Origin: Solirubrobacterales bacterium
GTDB lineage: Bacteria; Actinomycetota; Thermoleophilia; Solirubrobacterales; 70-9
Reading direction: 5' to 3'
DNA length: 14,508 nucleotides
Assembly (NCBI GenBank): GCA_030835185.1
Contig: JAUQWL010000034.1
Span: 1-14,508 of the forward strand
Both the position numbers and the translations under genes were made by a program. Below are positions 1 through 8,200 of this stretch, piece by piece. Each line of letters begins with the position of its first letter. Position 1 is the first letter of the stretch. A model generated the notes under the pieces. That model did not search any database and had not been told where the DNA came from. It saw only the letters and a program-made list of their open reading frames with translations.

Positions 1-16
1 ATGCCTTTCATCGCGA

Positions 17-90
<74 letters not shown>

Positions 91-100
91 CGAGCCGATG

Positions 101-106
101 AGTCTA
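101..106 (-). promoter_or_regulatory. Possible -10 element for tRNA-Arg
   Basis: On the minus strand the hexamer TAGACT fits the TANNNT -10 pattern. It ends 10 bases before the first base of the mature tRNA, giving a very short 5' leader. I do not see a convincing -35 at the expected distance, so this rests on the hexamer and its position alone. Confidence 0.4.
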
Positions 107-159
107 GTGATCCGGGGGCGGTCCCCGGAGGCACCGGTCCCGTCCGGCTGCCGTACATC

Positions 160-165
160 TACGCT
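160..165 (+). promoter_or_regulatory. Possible -10 element of rnz (leaderless start)
   Basis: TACGCT fits TANNNT and ends 7 bases before the ATG of the RNase Z gene. Transcription would then begin at or next to the A of the start codon. No Shine-Dalgarno-like purine run precedes that ATG (the bases are ACCCGGC), which agrees with a leaderless message. No clear -35 is visible. Confidence 0.45.
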
Positions 166-172
166 ACCCGGC

Positions 173-1171
173 ATGGATCTCTCTGTCGCTTTCCTGGGAA
201 CCGGCGGACCGGTTCCTACCGCTTTGCGCAGTACCGCCAGCCTGCTGGTCAGTCGCGGTGGCGACCGCCTCATGTTCGACTGCGGCGAGGGAACCCAGCG
301 ACAGATGCGGCTCTCGACCGGACTGGTTCAGCTTGATCAGCTCTACCTGACCCACTTTCACCTCGACCACTGCCTCGGTCTGCCCGGTCTGCTCAAGACC
401 TACGACCTCAACGGCCGGACCGAGCCGCTGGCGCTCTTCGGTCCGGCCGGCCTGAATCGTCTGCTCAAGGACTTCTCACCACTGATCGGTCGACTGGGTT
501 ACGGCCTTCGAGTTGAAGAACTCGAGCCCGGGGATCTGATCGGTCATGACGATTACGAGATCGAAGCCTTCTCTGTCGAGCACCGCACCCGGGCGCTCGG
601 CTACGCGATCCTCGAAGACGACCGCCCCGGAAAGTTCGACCCTGACGAGGCCGGGCGACTCGGGGTGAAGCCCGGCCCGGACTTCAAGGCGCTGCAGGAC
701 GGACAGACGGTCGAGGGCAGCAGGGGGCCGGTGAAGCCGGAGCAGGTGATGGGCGAGGAGCGCCCCGGCAGGGCTATTGCGATCACCGGGGATACTGGAC
801 CCTGCCAGTCGACCGTTGTCGCAGCAGCCGACGCGGATCTGCTGATTCACGACTCGAGCTTCATGAGCGAGGACGACCGCCGGGCGATCGAAACGGGTCA
901 TTCCACGGCCGCCGGAGCCGCCAGGATCGCGGCGGAGGCGAACGTCAAGAAGCTGGCCCTGGTCCACATCTCGTCCCGCTACCACGTGCGGGCCGTGCTC
1001 GAAGAGGCGCGATCCGAATTTCAGGCATCGGTTGCTCCGCGCGACTTCGACCTGATCGAGTTGCCGCTTCCCGAGCGTGGTGAACCGCGCTTGATCAAGG
1101 GCGGTGCGATGAAGAATCAGGAGGAAAGGCTGGAGGGGCCGGCCGAGCCCGATCGATTCGATCCGGCCTGA
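173..1171 (+). CDS. rnz: Ribonuclease Z (tRNA 3' endonuclease)
   Basis: This metallo-beta-lactamase-fold endonuclease cleaves tRNA precursors just after the discriminator base so that CCA can be added. The 332-residue protein has the family landmarks in order. These are the N-terminal LGTGGPVPT strand-loop, the zinc-binding HFHLDH at residues 61-66, a histidine in VEHR (137), the exosite-type arm with RPGKFD (151-156), the metal-bridging Asp in TGDT (207), and histidines in TGHST (243) and VHISSRY (265). The ligand set is complete, so it should be active. Length is normal for the short bacterial form, with about 20 extra hydrophilic residues at the C-terminus. An ATG at 98 in the same frame would add 25 residues with no family similarity; I chose 173 because the conserved MDLSVAFLGTGG begins there and a -10 lies just before it. 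The divergent tRNA-Arg lacks an encoded CCA, so it is a plausible substrate. Confidence 0.95.
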   Translation: MDLSVAFLGTGGPVPTALRSTASLLVSRGGDRLMFDCGEGTQRQMRLSTGLVQLDQLYLTHFHLDHCLGLPGLLKTYDLNGRTEPLALFGPAGLNRLLKDFSPLIGRLGYGLRVEELEPGDLIGHDDYEIEAFSVEHRTRALGYAILEDDRPGKFDPDEAGRLGVKPGPDFKALQDGQTVEGSRGPVKPEQVMGEERPGRAIAITGDTGPCQSTVVAAADADLLIHDSSFMSEDDRRAIETGHSTAAGAARIAAEANVKKLALVHISSRYHVRAVLEEARSEFQASVAPRDFDLIELPLPERGEPRLIKGGAMKNQEERLEGPAEPDRFDPA

Positions 1172-1201
1172 GGGCTCGCCGACTCCGCCGGGCACCGGTG
1201 C

Positions 1202-1207
1202 TAAGGT
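1202..1207 (+). promoter_or_regulatory. Possible -10 element of the pyrimidine operon
   Basis: TAAGGT fits TANNNT and would start transcription near 1214, just ahead of the PyrR-binding hairpin. It lies within nested palindromes: GCACCGGTGC at 1192-1201, and GGCACC (1191-1196) mirrored by GGTGCC (1205-1210). I see no strong -35. A palindrome over a promoter could be an operator or an accident of GC-rich sequence. Confidence 0.4.
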
Positions 1208-1220
1208 GCCGAAGTCGGTT

Positions 1221-1251
1221 CTTTAACCCGGTCCCGCGAGGCCAGGAAGGG
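1221..1251 (+). promoter_or_regulatory. PyrR-binding RNA hairpin over the pyrR ribosome-binding site
   Basis: The leader matches the known PyrR RNA-binding consensus ARUCCNGNGAGGYU at 1230-1243 (GGTCCCGCGAGGCC). Only the two outermost bases differ, and they differ together so that pairing is kept. The fold is GGUC (1230-1233) with GGCC (1240-1243) around the hexaloop CCGCGA, the loop type PyrR recognises. Below it CC (1228-1229) pairs with GG (1245-1246), with an asymmetric bulge and a basal CUUU/AAGG stem. The 3' side of the hairpin is the Shine-Dalgarno run GGAAGGG (1245-1251), five bases before the GTG start. No terminator or antiterminator pair follows, so this looks like translational repression when UMP is high, as described for mycobacterial pyrR, rather than Bacillus-type attenuation. 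The match is direct; the mechanism is inferred. Confidence 0.82.
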
Positions 1252-1256
1252 TCGTA

Positions 1257-1811
1257 GTGAGCAGCAGAGCAGTACTTGACAGCGAAGATGTCGGCAGGAC
1301 GGTGCGCCGAATCGCGCATGAGGTCGTGGAAAAGAACCCCGATCTCTCGCGGATCGCCGTGGTCGGAATCCACACACGCGGTGTGGTGCTCGCCAGGCGG
1401 ATCCACGCGCTGCTCCTGGAACTGACAGGTGTTGACGTGCCACTGGGGGAGATCGACATCTCCTTCTACCGTGATGACCTCCAGTCGAGGTCGACCGACC
1501 GCCAGCCGGTGGTTCACGCGACGCGGCTCGACTTTCCGCTTGAGGAGCGCACGATCATCATGGTCGATGACGTCCTCTTCACCGGGCGGACGGTCAGGGC
1601 CGGGATCGAGGCCCTCTTCGACTACGGCCGTCCGGCCAGGATCCAGCTCGCCGTACTCTGCGACCGCGGGCATCGCGAACTGCCGATCCGTCCCGACTAC
1701 GTCGGGAAGAACCTGCCGACTTCCCGGCATGAACGGGTCGCGGTCAGCCTTCTTGAGACGGACGGCAGCGAAGGCGTGACCATTTCCAGCCCGGTGGAGG
1801 CCGTCGAATGA
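1257..1811 (+). CDS. pyrR: PyrR, pyrimidine operon regulator / uracil phosphoribosyltransferase
   Basis: PyrR binds UMP and the leader hairpin just upstream to shut down the pyr genes. In many bacteria it also converts uracil and PRPP to UMP. The 184-residue protein is the usual length and is a type I phosphoribosyltransferase. It has VGIHTRGVVLARR at residues 36-48, the basic SFYRDDL segment near 69-75, the PRPP-binding motif VDDVLFTGRT at 103-112, and LCDRGHRELPIRPDYVGKNLPT near 134-155. The start is a GTG at 1257, with GGAAGGG five bases before it and the PyrR hairpin overlapping that site. It is the first gene of the operon, and its stop shares an ATGA with the pyrB start, so repression of pyrR translation could spread downstream by coupling. 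Confidence 0.96.
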   Translation: MSSRAVLDSEDVGRTVRRIAHEVVEKNPDLSRIAVVGIHTRGVVLARRIHALLLELTGVDVPLGEIDISFYRDDLQSRSTDRQPVVHATRLDFPLEERTIIMVDDVLFTGRTVRAGIEALFDYGRPARIQLAVLCDRGHRELPIRPDYVGKNLPTSRHERVAVSLLETDGSEGVTISSPVEAVE

Positions 1812-2761
1812 GGCATCTGCTGAGCATGGAAGACCTCGATCGCGACCGGATCGAGACCATCCTCGAACGCGCCGCCAGCTTTGCCGAGGTTTCGCGGCGG
1901 GAGATCAAGAAGGTGCCGACACTTCGCGGTCAGACCGTGGTCACGCTCTTCTACGAATCGAGTACCCGCACGTCGTCCTCTTTCGAGCTGGCAGCCAAGC
2001 GTCTTTCGGCCGACGTCGTTTCGGTCAAGGCCGGCGGGTCGTCGGTGGACAAGGGCGAGTCGCTCAAGGATACGATCGAGACGCTTTCGGCATACGACCC
2101 GGCGGCGATAGTGCTGCGCCATCCGTATGCGGGCTCGTCGCGCATGTTGACCGAATGGGTCGATGCGGCGGTGATCAATGCCGGCGACGGCATGCACCAG
2201 CACCCGAGCCAGGCGCTGCTCGACATCTTCACCCTGCGAAACCGCATCGGCAGCCTCGAGGGGGCGAACATCTGGATCGTCGGCGACGTGCTCCACAGCC
2301 GGGTGGCGAGATCGAACATCCAGGGTTTCCAGCAGATGGGGGCGTCGGTGACCGTGGCCGGCCCGCCGACCCTGATCCCCAGGGGTATCGAGTCGACCGG
2401 CTGTGAGGTTCGCTACTCGCTCGACGAGATCGATTCCGCCGACGTGCTTTACCTGCTGAGAATGCAGAGGGAACGCATGGGAGAGAACTTCGTTCCATCG
2501 ATCCGCGAGTACGCCCGGCTCTTCCAGATGAACACCCGCCGGCTCGGACCGCGACAGCTGGTCATGCATCCGGGACCCGTGAACCGCGGGGTGGAGATTT
2601 CCAGCGACGTGATCGACTCGGATCAGACGCTGATCTCCGAGCAGGTGGCCTCCGGGCTGGTGGTCCGAATGGCGATCCTGTACGAACTCCTGACGGGCAG
2701 GGAGCGTACGGGCAACGGTTCCGCTCCCGACGACCCGGTCCCGATCGGAGAGCCGGCGTGA
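1808..2761 (+). CDS. pyrB: Aspartate carbamoyltransferase catalytic subunit
   Basis: This enzyme joins carbamoyl phosphate and aspartate to give N-carbamoyl-aspartate, the committed step of pyrimidine synthesis in the cytoplasm. At 317 residues it is a standard catalytic chain. Visible motifs are the carbamoyl-phosphate loop SSTRTSS (51-57), SVDKGESLKDT (79-89) with the active-site lysines of the loop contributed across subunits, HPSQALLD (132-139), the domain-2 start IWIVGDVLHSRVA (155-167), and HPGPVNRG (254-261). No regulatory chain gene (pyrI) follows, so this is probably the unregulated or dihydroorotase-associated type. The ATG at 1808 overlaps the pyrR stop by four bases and has GGTGGAGG seven bases upstream. 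The next gene, pyrC, overlaps the stop in the same way. Confidence 0.97.
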   Translation: MRHLLSMEDLDRDRIETILERAASFAEVSRREIKKVPTLRGQTVVTLFYESSTRTSSSFELAAKRLSADVVSVKAGGSSVDKGESLKDTIETLSAYDPAAIVLRHPYAGSSRMLTEWVDAAVINAGDGMHQHPSQALLDIFTLRNRIGSLEGANIWIVGDVLHSRVARSNIQGFQQMGASVTVAGPPTLIPRGIESTGCEVRYSLDEIDSADVLYLLRMQRERMGENFVPSIREYARLFQMNTRRLGPRQLVMHPGPVNRGVEISSDVIDSDQTLISEQVASGLVVRMAILYELLTGRERTGNGSAPDDPVPIGEPA

Positions 2762-4134
2762 ACAGAGGCCCCGAGACCGTCCACCAGCCTCTGCCGGAGC
2801 CGTTGGTCCAGCGTGCCGGACCGTCCGCCTCGGTCCTGATTTCCGGGGCGAGCGTGCTCGACCCGGTGACCGGCATCGACGGCAGCCACGATGTTCTGAT
2901 CGAAGACGGCACGATCACGGAGATCGCCGCTCCCGGATCGATCTCCGCCTCCGAAGGCGTCGAGGCGGTCAGCGGCGATGGCAAGCACGTCTTCCCGGCC
3001 TTCTTCGACCCGCATGTTCACCTTCGTACGCCGGGACAGGAGTACAAGGAGGATCTCGAGACCGGCACCCGGGCTGCCGCCGCCGGCGGCTACGCGGGTG
3101 TATTGGCGATGGCCAACACCAGCCCGCCGGTGTCCAGTCCGGCCGACATCGACGCGCTTCGCCACCGCGCTCGCAGCGAGGCATCGGTCCCGGTCGGCTT
3201 CCTGGCGACCGTCACCCGGGCGATGGAAGGCCGCGATCTGACCGACATGGCCGAGCTGCGCGAAGCCGGAGCCGTCGGCTTCACCGACGATGGCGTCCCG
3301 GTCAGCAATCCGGGCATCCTCCGGCGGGCCCTTCAGTACCAGGCCATGTGTGGCGGCCGGATCGCTCTCCACGAAGAAGATCCCGACCTTTCGGCCGGCG
3401 GCGCGATGCACGAGGGCGAGATTTCGATGGAACTCGGCCTCCGCGGTGTGCCTTCCATCACCGAGTCGGTGATGATCGCCCGCGACGCGGCAATCGCCGG
3501 ATACGAAGGCGGTGCCATCCAGATCCAGCACCTGTCGGCGATCGAGTCCGTCGAGGCCGTGCGACGGGCCCGGGCCGACGGTGTCGACATCACCTGCGAG
3601 GTGACGCCGCACCACCTCTGCCTGAGCGACGAGGCAGTCCGCGACCTGAACGCCTCGAGGCACAAGATGAACCCGCCACTGCGCTCCGAGAGTGACCGCC
3701 AGGCGCTGATCGAAGCGCTGATCGACGGCACGATCGACTGCATCGCCACCGATCATGCCCCTCATGCCGTCGAGGAGAAGGAAGTGCCCTTCGAAGCGGC
3801 GATGATGGGGGTGACCGGCCTGGAGACCGCCTTCTCCTCGCTCTATACGGAGCTGGTCCTGCCGGGCACCATCCCGCTGCGGCTGCTGGTCGAGAAACTC
3901 GGCTGCGGCGGCGCCCCTTTCGGAATCGATCCTTTCCGGATCGAGGTCGGCGAACAGGCCAGCCTCTGCCTGGTCGACCTGGAAGCCGAATGGACAGTCG
4001 GCGAGCACGGCTACGAGAGCCGGTCGCGCAACTCGTGGTGCGCCGGCCGGCGGCTGACCGGCCAGGTGCTGATGACCCTCGCCGCCGGCCAGGTCGCGTA
4101 CCGCTTGCGCAGCTTCAGTCTGGGCGTGGCATGA
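2758..4134 (+). CDS. pyrC: Dihydroorotase, type I
   Basis: This zinc amidohydrolase cyclises N-carbamoyl-aspartate to dihydroorotate. The 458-residue protein carries the full metal and catalytic set of the active class I enzymes: DPHVHLR (84-90, His86 and His88), the Asp of FTDDG (177), ALHEED (His205), QHLS (His258) and TDHAPH (331-336, Asp332). It is therefore not one of the inactive pyrB-associated pseudo-dihydroorotases. The GTG at 2758 overlaps the pyrB stop (GTGA), and GGAGAG lies six bases upstream, which supports this start. It gives about 22 proline-rich residues before the first beta strand (SVLISGASVLDP), longer than usual. A downstream TTG at 2803 is a weaker alternative. The last codons overlap the carA start as ATGA. 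Confidence 0.96.
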   Translation: MNRGPETVHQPLPEPLVQRAGPSASVLISGASVLDPVTGIDGSHDVLIEDGTITEIAAPGSISASEGVEAVSGDGKHVFPAFFDPHVHLRTPGQEYKEDLETGTRAAAAGGYAGVLAMANTSPPVSSPADIDALRHRARSEASVPVGFLATVTRAMEGRDLTDMAELREAGAVGFTDDGVPVSNPGILRRALQYQAMCGGRIALHEEDPDLSAGGAMHEGEISMELGLRGVPSITESVMIARDAAIAGYEGGAIQIQHLSAIESVEAVRRARADGVDITCEVTPHHLCLSDEAVRDLNASRHKMNPPLRSESDRQALIEALIDGTIDCIATDHAPHAVEEKEVPFEAAMMGVTGLETAFSSLYTELVLPGTIPLRLLVEKLGCGGAPFGIDPFRIEVGEQASLCLVDLEAEWTVGEHGYESRSRNSWCAGRRLTGQVLMTLAAGQVAYRLRSFSLGVA

Positions 4135-5252
4135 ACCCGGCCACACCCGGATACGTGCTTCTCGAAGACGGCAGCCGTTTTGACGGAATCCTCTGCGGGG
4201 ATCCCGGGTCCGCAGTCGGCGAGGTTGTCTTCAACACCGCCATGACCGGCTATCAGGAAGCGGTTACAGACCCGTCATACGCCGGGCAGATCATCACCTT
4301 CACCTACCCGATGGTCGGCAACTACGGGGTTTCCCGGGAAGCCATGGAGTCGGGTCGGGCTCACGCCCGGGGAGTGATCATGCGGGACGCCAGGAACGGC
4401 GATGACGCCGCGTCGGCCGAAGGCGGCTGGCTCGACTGGCTGGGCGCAAACGGGGTCAAGGCGATCACCGGGGTGAATACACGGGCCCTGGTGCGCCACA
4501 TCCGCGACAAAGGCGCGATGCGGGGGGCGATCCTCGCGGCCGCGGTGAGTCACGCGGAGGGTGCGGGCCTCGTCGACGGCGAGCCGCGGATGGCCGGTTC
4601 CGACTTTGCCAGCCGGGTCAGCCCGGATGAGCCGATCGAGTTCGACGGCGACGGACCCCATGTGGTCGCCCTCGACACCGGGATCAAGTCTTCGATCACG
4701 GACCAGTTGTGCCGGCGGGGTTGCCGGGTGACCCTGCTGCCGAGCAGCAGCGGCGCGCAGCAGGTACTCGACCGGGATCCCGACCTGATCTTCCTCGCCA
4801 ACGGACCCGGCGATCCGGCGGCAGTCGCCGGAGTGGTGGAGACGATCTCCGAGCTGGTCGGCAAGCGGCCGATGGTCGGAATCTGCCTCGGCCACCAGCT
4901 GCTCTGCCGGGCGGTGGGGCTCGAGACATTCAAGCTTCCGTTCGGTCATCGCGGCTCCAACCACCCGGTCAAGGACCTGGAGACCGGGGTCATCGAGATC
5001 ACTTCGCAGAACCACGGCTTCGCTGTCGTCGGACCGGACGGTGCCAGGAAGGTCGAAGGCGACGAGCCGGTCAGGTGGCAGACCGATGTCGGCGAGGCGG
5101 TGCTCTCCCACATCAACCTCTACGACCGCACGGTTGAAGGCCTGAGGCTGCCCGACGCCGGCGCGATGACCGTCCAGCACCATCCCGAGGCCGGACCCGG
5201 CCCGCGCGACTCCCGGCACCTCTTCGACCGCTTCATCGAGTTGGCTTCCTGA
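4131..5252 (+). CDS. carA: Carbamoyl-phosphate synthase small subunit (glutamine amidotransferase)
   Basis: CarA hydrolyses glutamine and passes ammonia through a tunnel to CarB. The 373 residues comprise an N-terminal small-subunit domain (to about 170; YVLLEDGSRFDG, NTAMTGYQEAVTDPSYAGQI, GVNTRALVRHIRDKGAM) and a class I glutamine amidotransferase domain. The nucleophile Cys252 lies in GICLGHQL. The other triad members are in HHPEAGPGP (His351, Glu353), and the QNHGFAV strand is at 293-299. Everything needed for glutaminase activity is present. The frame is open from 3990 and another ATG occurs there, but it would run deep into pyrC. The ATG at 4131 overlaps the pyrC stop and begins directly before the conserved domain, although its Shine-Dalgarno is weak, so it probably relies on coupling. 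The stop overlaps the carB ATG by one base. Confidence 0.97.
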   Translation: MNPATPGYVLLEDGSRFDGILCGDPGSAVGEVVFNTAMTGYQEAVTDPSYAGQIITFTYPMVGNYGVSREAMESGRAHARGVIMRDARNGDDAASAEGGWLDWLGANGVKAITGVNTRALVRHIRDKGAMRGAILAAAVSHAEGAGLVDGEPRMAGSDFASRVSPDEPIEFDGDGPHVVALDTGIKSSITDQLCRRGCRVTLLPSSSGAQQVLDRDPDLIFLANGPGDPAAVAGVVETISELVGKRPMVGICLGHQLLCRAVGLETFKLPFGHRGSNHPVKDLETGVIEITSQNHGFAVVGPDGARKVEGDEPVRWQTDVGEAVLSHINLYDRTVEGLRLPDAGAMTVQHHPEAGPGPRDSRHLFDRFIELAS

Positions 5253-8200
5253 TGCCGCGCCGCGACGACATCAGCAAGATCATGCTGATCGGCTCCGGTC
5301 CGATCGTAATCGGGCAGGCCGCCGAATTCGACTATTCGGGGGTTCAGGCCTGCAAGGTCCTGCTCGAAGAGGGCTACGAGGTCGTACTGGTCAACTCGAA
5401 CCCGGCGACGATCATGACCGACCCGGAGTTCGCCACCAGTACGTACGTCGAGCCGCTGTTGCCCGGGCCGGTGGCGGCGATCATCGAGAAGGAACGCCCC
5501 GATGCCCTGTTGCCGACGCTCGGCGGGCAGACGGCCCTAAACCTGGCGATGGACCTCTCGGCCGATGGCACCCTCGAGAAGTACGGGGTGGAGCTGATCG
5601 GGGCAAACCGCGAGGCGATAACCCGGGCCGAGGATCGCGAGGTCTTCCGCCGGGTGATGAACGAAGCGCAGATCAGGATCCCCTGGTCGATCACGGTTGA
5701 AAGCGTCGAGGCGGCGCTCGAATCGCTCGACTCCGGCGATGCGACGCTGCCGGCGATCATCCGGCCGGCTTTCACGATGGGCGGCCAGGGCGGTGGCATC
5801 GCCGAGACCCGGGACGAGTTGGTCGATGTGGTCGGCAAGGGGATCGCCGCCAGCCCGATCGGCCAGGTCCTGGTCGAAGAGTCGGTGATCGGCTGGGGCG
5901 AGTTCGAACTCGAGGTAATGCGTGACCACAACGACAACGTGGTCATCATCTGCTCGATCGAGAACGTCGACCCGATGGGAGTCCATACCGGTGACTCGAT
6001 CACGGTAGCCCCGGCCCAGTCTCTGACCGACCCGGTCTACCAGTCGCTGCGGGACATCGCGATCAAGGTGATCCGGGTCGTCGGGGTCGAGACCGGCGGA
6101 TCGAATGTCCAGTTCGCGGTCAATCCGGCCGATGGCGAGATCGCGGTTATCGAGATGAACCCGCGGGTGTCGAGGTCTTCTGCGCTGGCGTCAAAGGCCA
6201 CCGGCTTCCCGATCGCCAAGATGGCCGCCAAGCTGGCGGTCGGCTATGCACTGGAGGAGATCCCGAACGACATCACCAGGGCTACGCCGGCGGCTTTCGA
6301 GCCGACGATCGACTATGTGGTCACCAAGATCCCACGCTTCGCCTTCGAGAAGTTCCCGGGAGCCGATCACCGGCTTTCGACCTACATGCAGAGCGTCGGG
6401 GAGATCATGTCGATCGGCCGGACGTTCAGGCAGTCCTTCGCCAAGGCACTGGCCTCACGTGAGCTTGACGCCAACACCCCGGTCCCGGAATCGGATGCGG
6501 GTCTTCTGGACGAGATCACGGTCCCGACGCCGGAGCGGATCGACCTGATCATGGCCGGACTCGCGCGCGGGGTGCCGGTCGAGGAGATCCACGAACGCAC
6601 TCACATCGACCTCTGGTTCCTGCGTGAGCTCGCCCTGCTGGCAACCGAGGGTGACGGCAGCGACGGGGCCGAGCTGATCTACAACTCGGTCGATACCTGC
6701 GCCGCCGAGTTCGAGGCCCGCACGCCCTACTACTACTCGTCCCACGAAGCGCCCGGCTCGCCCTCGGAGGTCCGCAGGGGAGATCGCCCGTCTGTGGTGA
6801 TCCTCGGTGCCGGCCCCAACCGGATCGGGCAGGGCATCGAGTTCGACTACTGCTGCGTCCACGCGGCGATGACCGTGCGTGACTGCGGGCGCGACGCGGT
6901 GATGGTCAACTGTAACCCGGAGACGGTTTCGACCGACTACGACACCTCCGACCGGCTCTACTTCGAACCGCTGACGATCGAGCATGTGCTGGCGGTCTGC
7001 GAGCAGGAGAAGCCCGACGGGGTGATCGTCCAGTTCGGCGGGCAGACCCCTCTGAAGCTGGCGCAGGGACTCAAGGATGCCGGCATACCTCTGCTCGGCA
7101 CCCCGGTCGAGGCGATCGACGCAGCCGAGGACCGCGGCAAGTTCGGCGCGCTGATCGACCGCCTGGGCATCAAGCCGCCGCCCTACGGCAGCGCGATGTC
7201 GGCCGACGAGGCGGTCGAGGTGGCGGAGAGAGTCGGCTACCCCCTGCTGGTCAGGCCCTCCTTCGTGCTCGGTGGCAGGGCGATGGAGATCTGCTACTCC
7301 CGGGAGGACCTCGACGCCTACCTGGAGCAGAACGTCAAGGCCTCTCCGGATCACCCGCTGCTTCTCGATCGTTTCCTTGAGAATGCGATCGAGGTCGACG
7401 TGGATGCGCTCTGCGACGGCGAGGAGGTCTGTATCGGCGGGATCATGCAGCACGTCGAAGAGGCCGGTGTCCATTCCGGCGATTCGGCCTGCGTCATCCC
7501 GCCGATGAGCATCGGCGACGAGATGCTGGACGAGATCCGTGAGGCGACGTCCGCGATCGCCCTCGAGCTCGGCGTGATCGGCCTGATCAACATCCAGTTT
7601 GCGATCGCCGAAGGCGGCCTTTATGTGATCGAAGCCAACCCGCGCGCGTCGCGCACGGTGCCGTTCGTCTCCAAGGCGGTCGGCTCACCCCTGGCAAAGC
7701 TTGCGACGCGGATCATGCTGGGCGGGAAGATCGCCGATCTCGAAATGCCGCAGGCGAACGGAAGCCATGTCAGCGTGAAGGAAGCGGTACTGCCCTTTGC
7801 CCGATTCCAGGGGGCCGACTCGGTGCTCGGTCCGGAGATGAAGTCGACTGGCGAGGTGATCGGCATCGGACCGGACTTCCCGACCGCTTTCGGCAAGGCC
7901 CAGGCTGCGGCCGGAGTCGAGTTGCCCGGCGGCGGCACCGTCTTCATCTCGGTGACCGACACCGACAAGCCCGCCGCCACCCAACTCGCCGCCCGCTTTC
8001 ACGATCTCGGCTTCAACGTCGTATCGACCGGAGGCACCGCCCAGGCGATCTCGAGGATGGGCGTGCCGGTCGAGACGGTCAACAAGATCGCCGAAGGCTC
8101 GCCCCACGTGGTCGACCTGATCGAGGAGGGTCGCTGCGACCTGGTAATCAACACGCCCACCGGCTCCGGCGCCCGGGCGGATGGCTACGAGATCCGGTCG

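Noticed and set aside
98..172. Upstream ATG for rnz at 98
   Set aside because: The added residues do not resemble RNase Z, and the likely -10 lies between this ATG and the conserved start at 173.
3990..4130. Upstream ATG for carA at 3990
   Set aside because: It would overlap pyrC by about 145 bases with arginine-rich sequence outside the family fold. ATG 4131 matches the operon's overlap pattern.
2623..4146. Minus-strand open reading frame of about 500 codons opposite pyrC and pyrB
   Set aside because: It lies antisense to a gene with a complete set of catalytic motifs. Its composition (His, Arg, Asp, Gly rich) is what the reverse complement of GC-rich codons gives, and it has no recognisable domain. 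High GC removes stops from antisense frames.
6455..7474. Minus-strand open frame opposite carB
   Set aside because: It is an antisense shadow of the second ATP-grasp half of CarB, with no motif, no ribosome-binding site and no neighbours on that strand.
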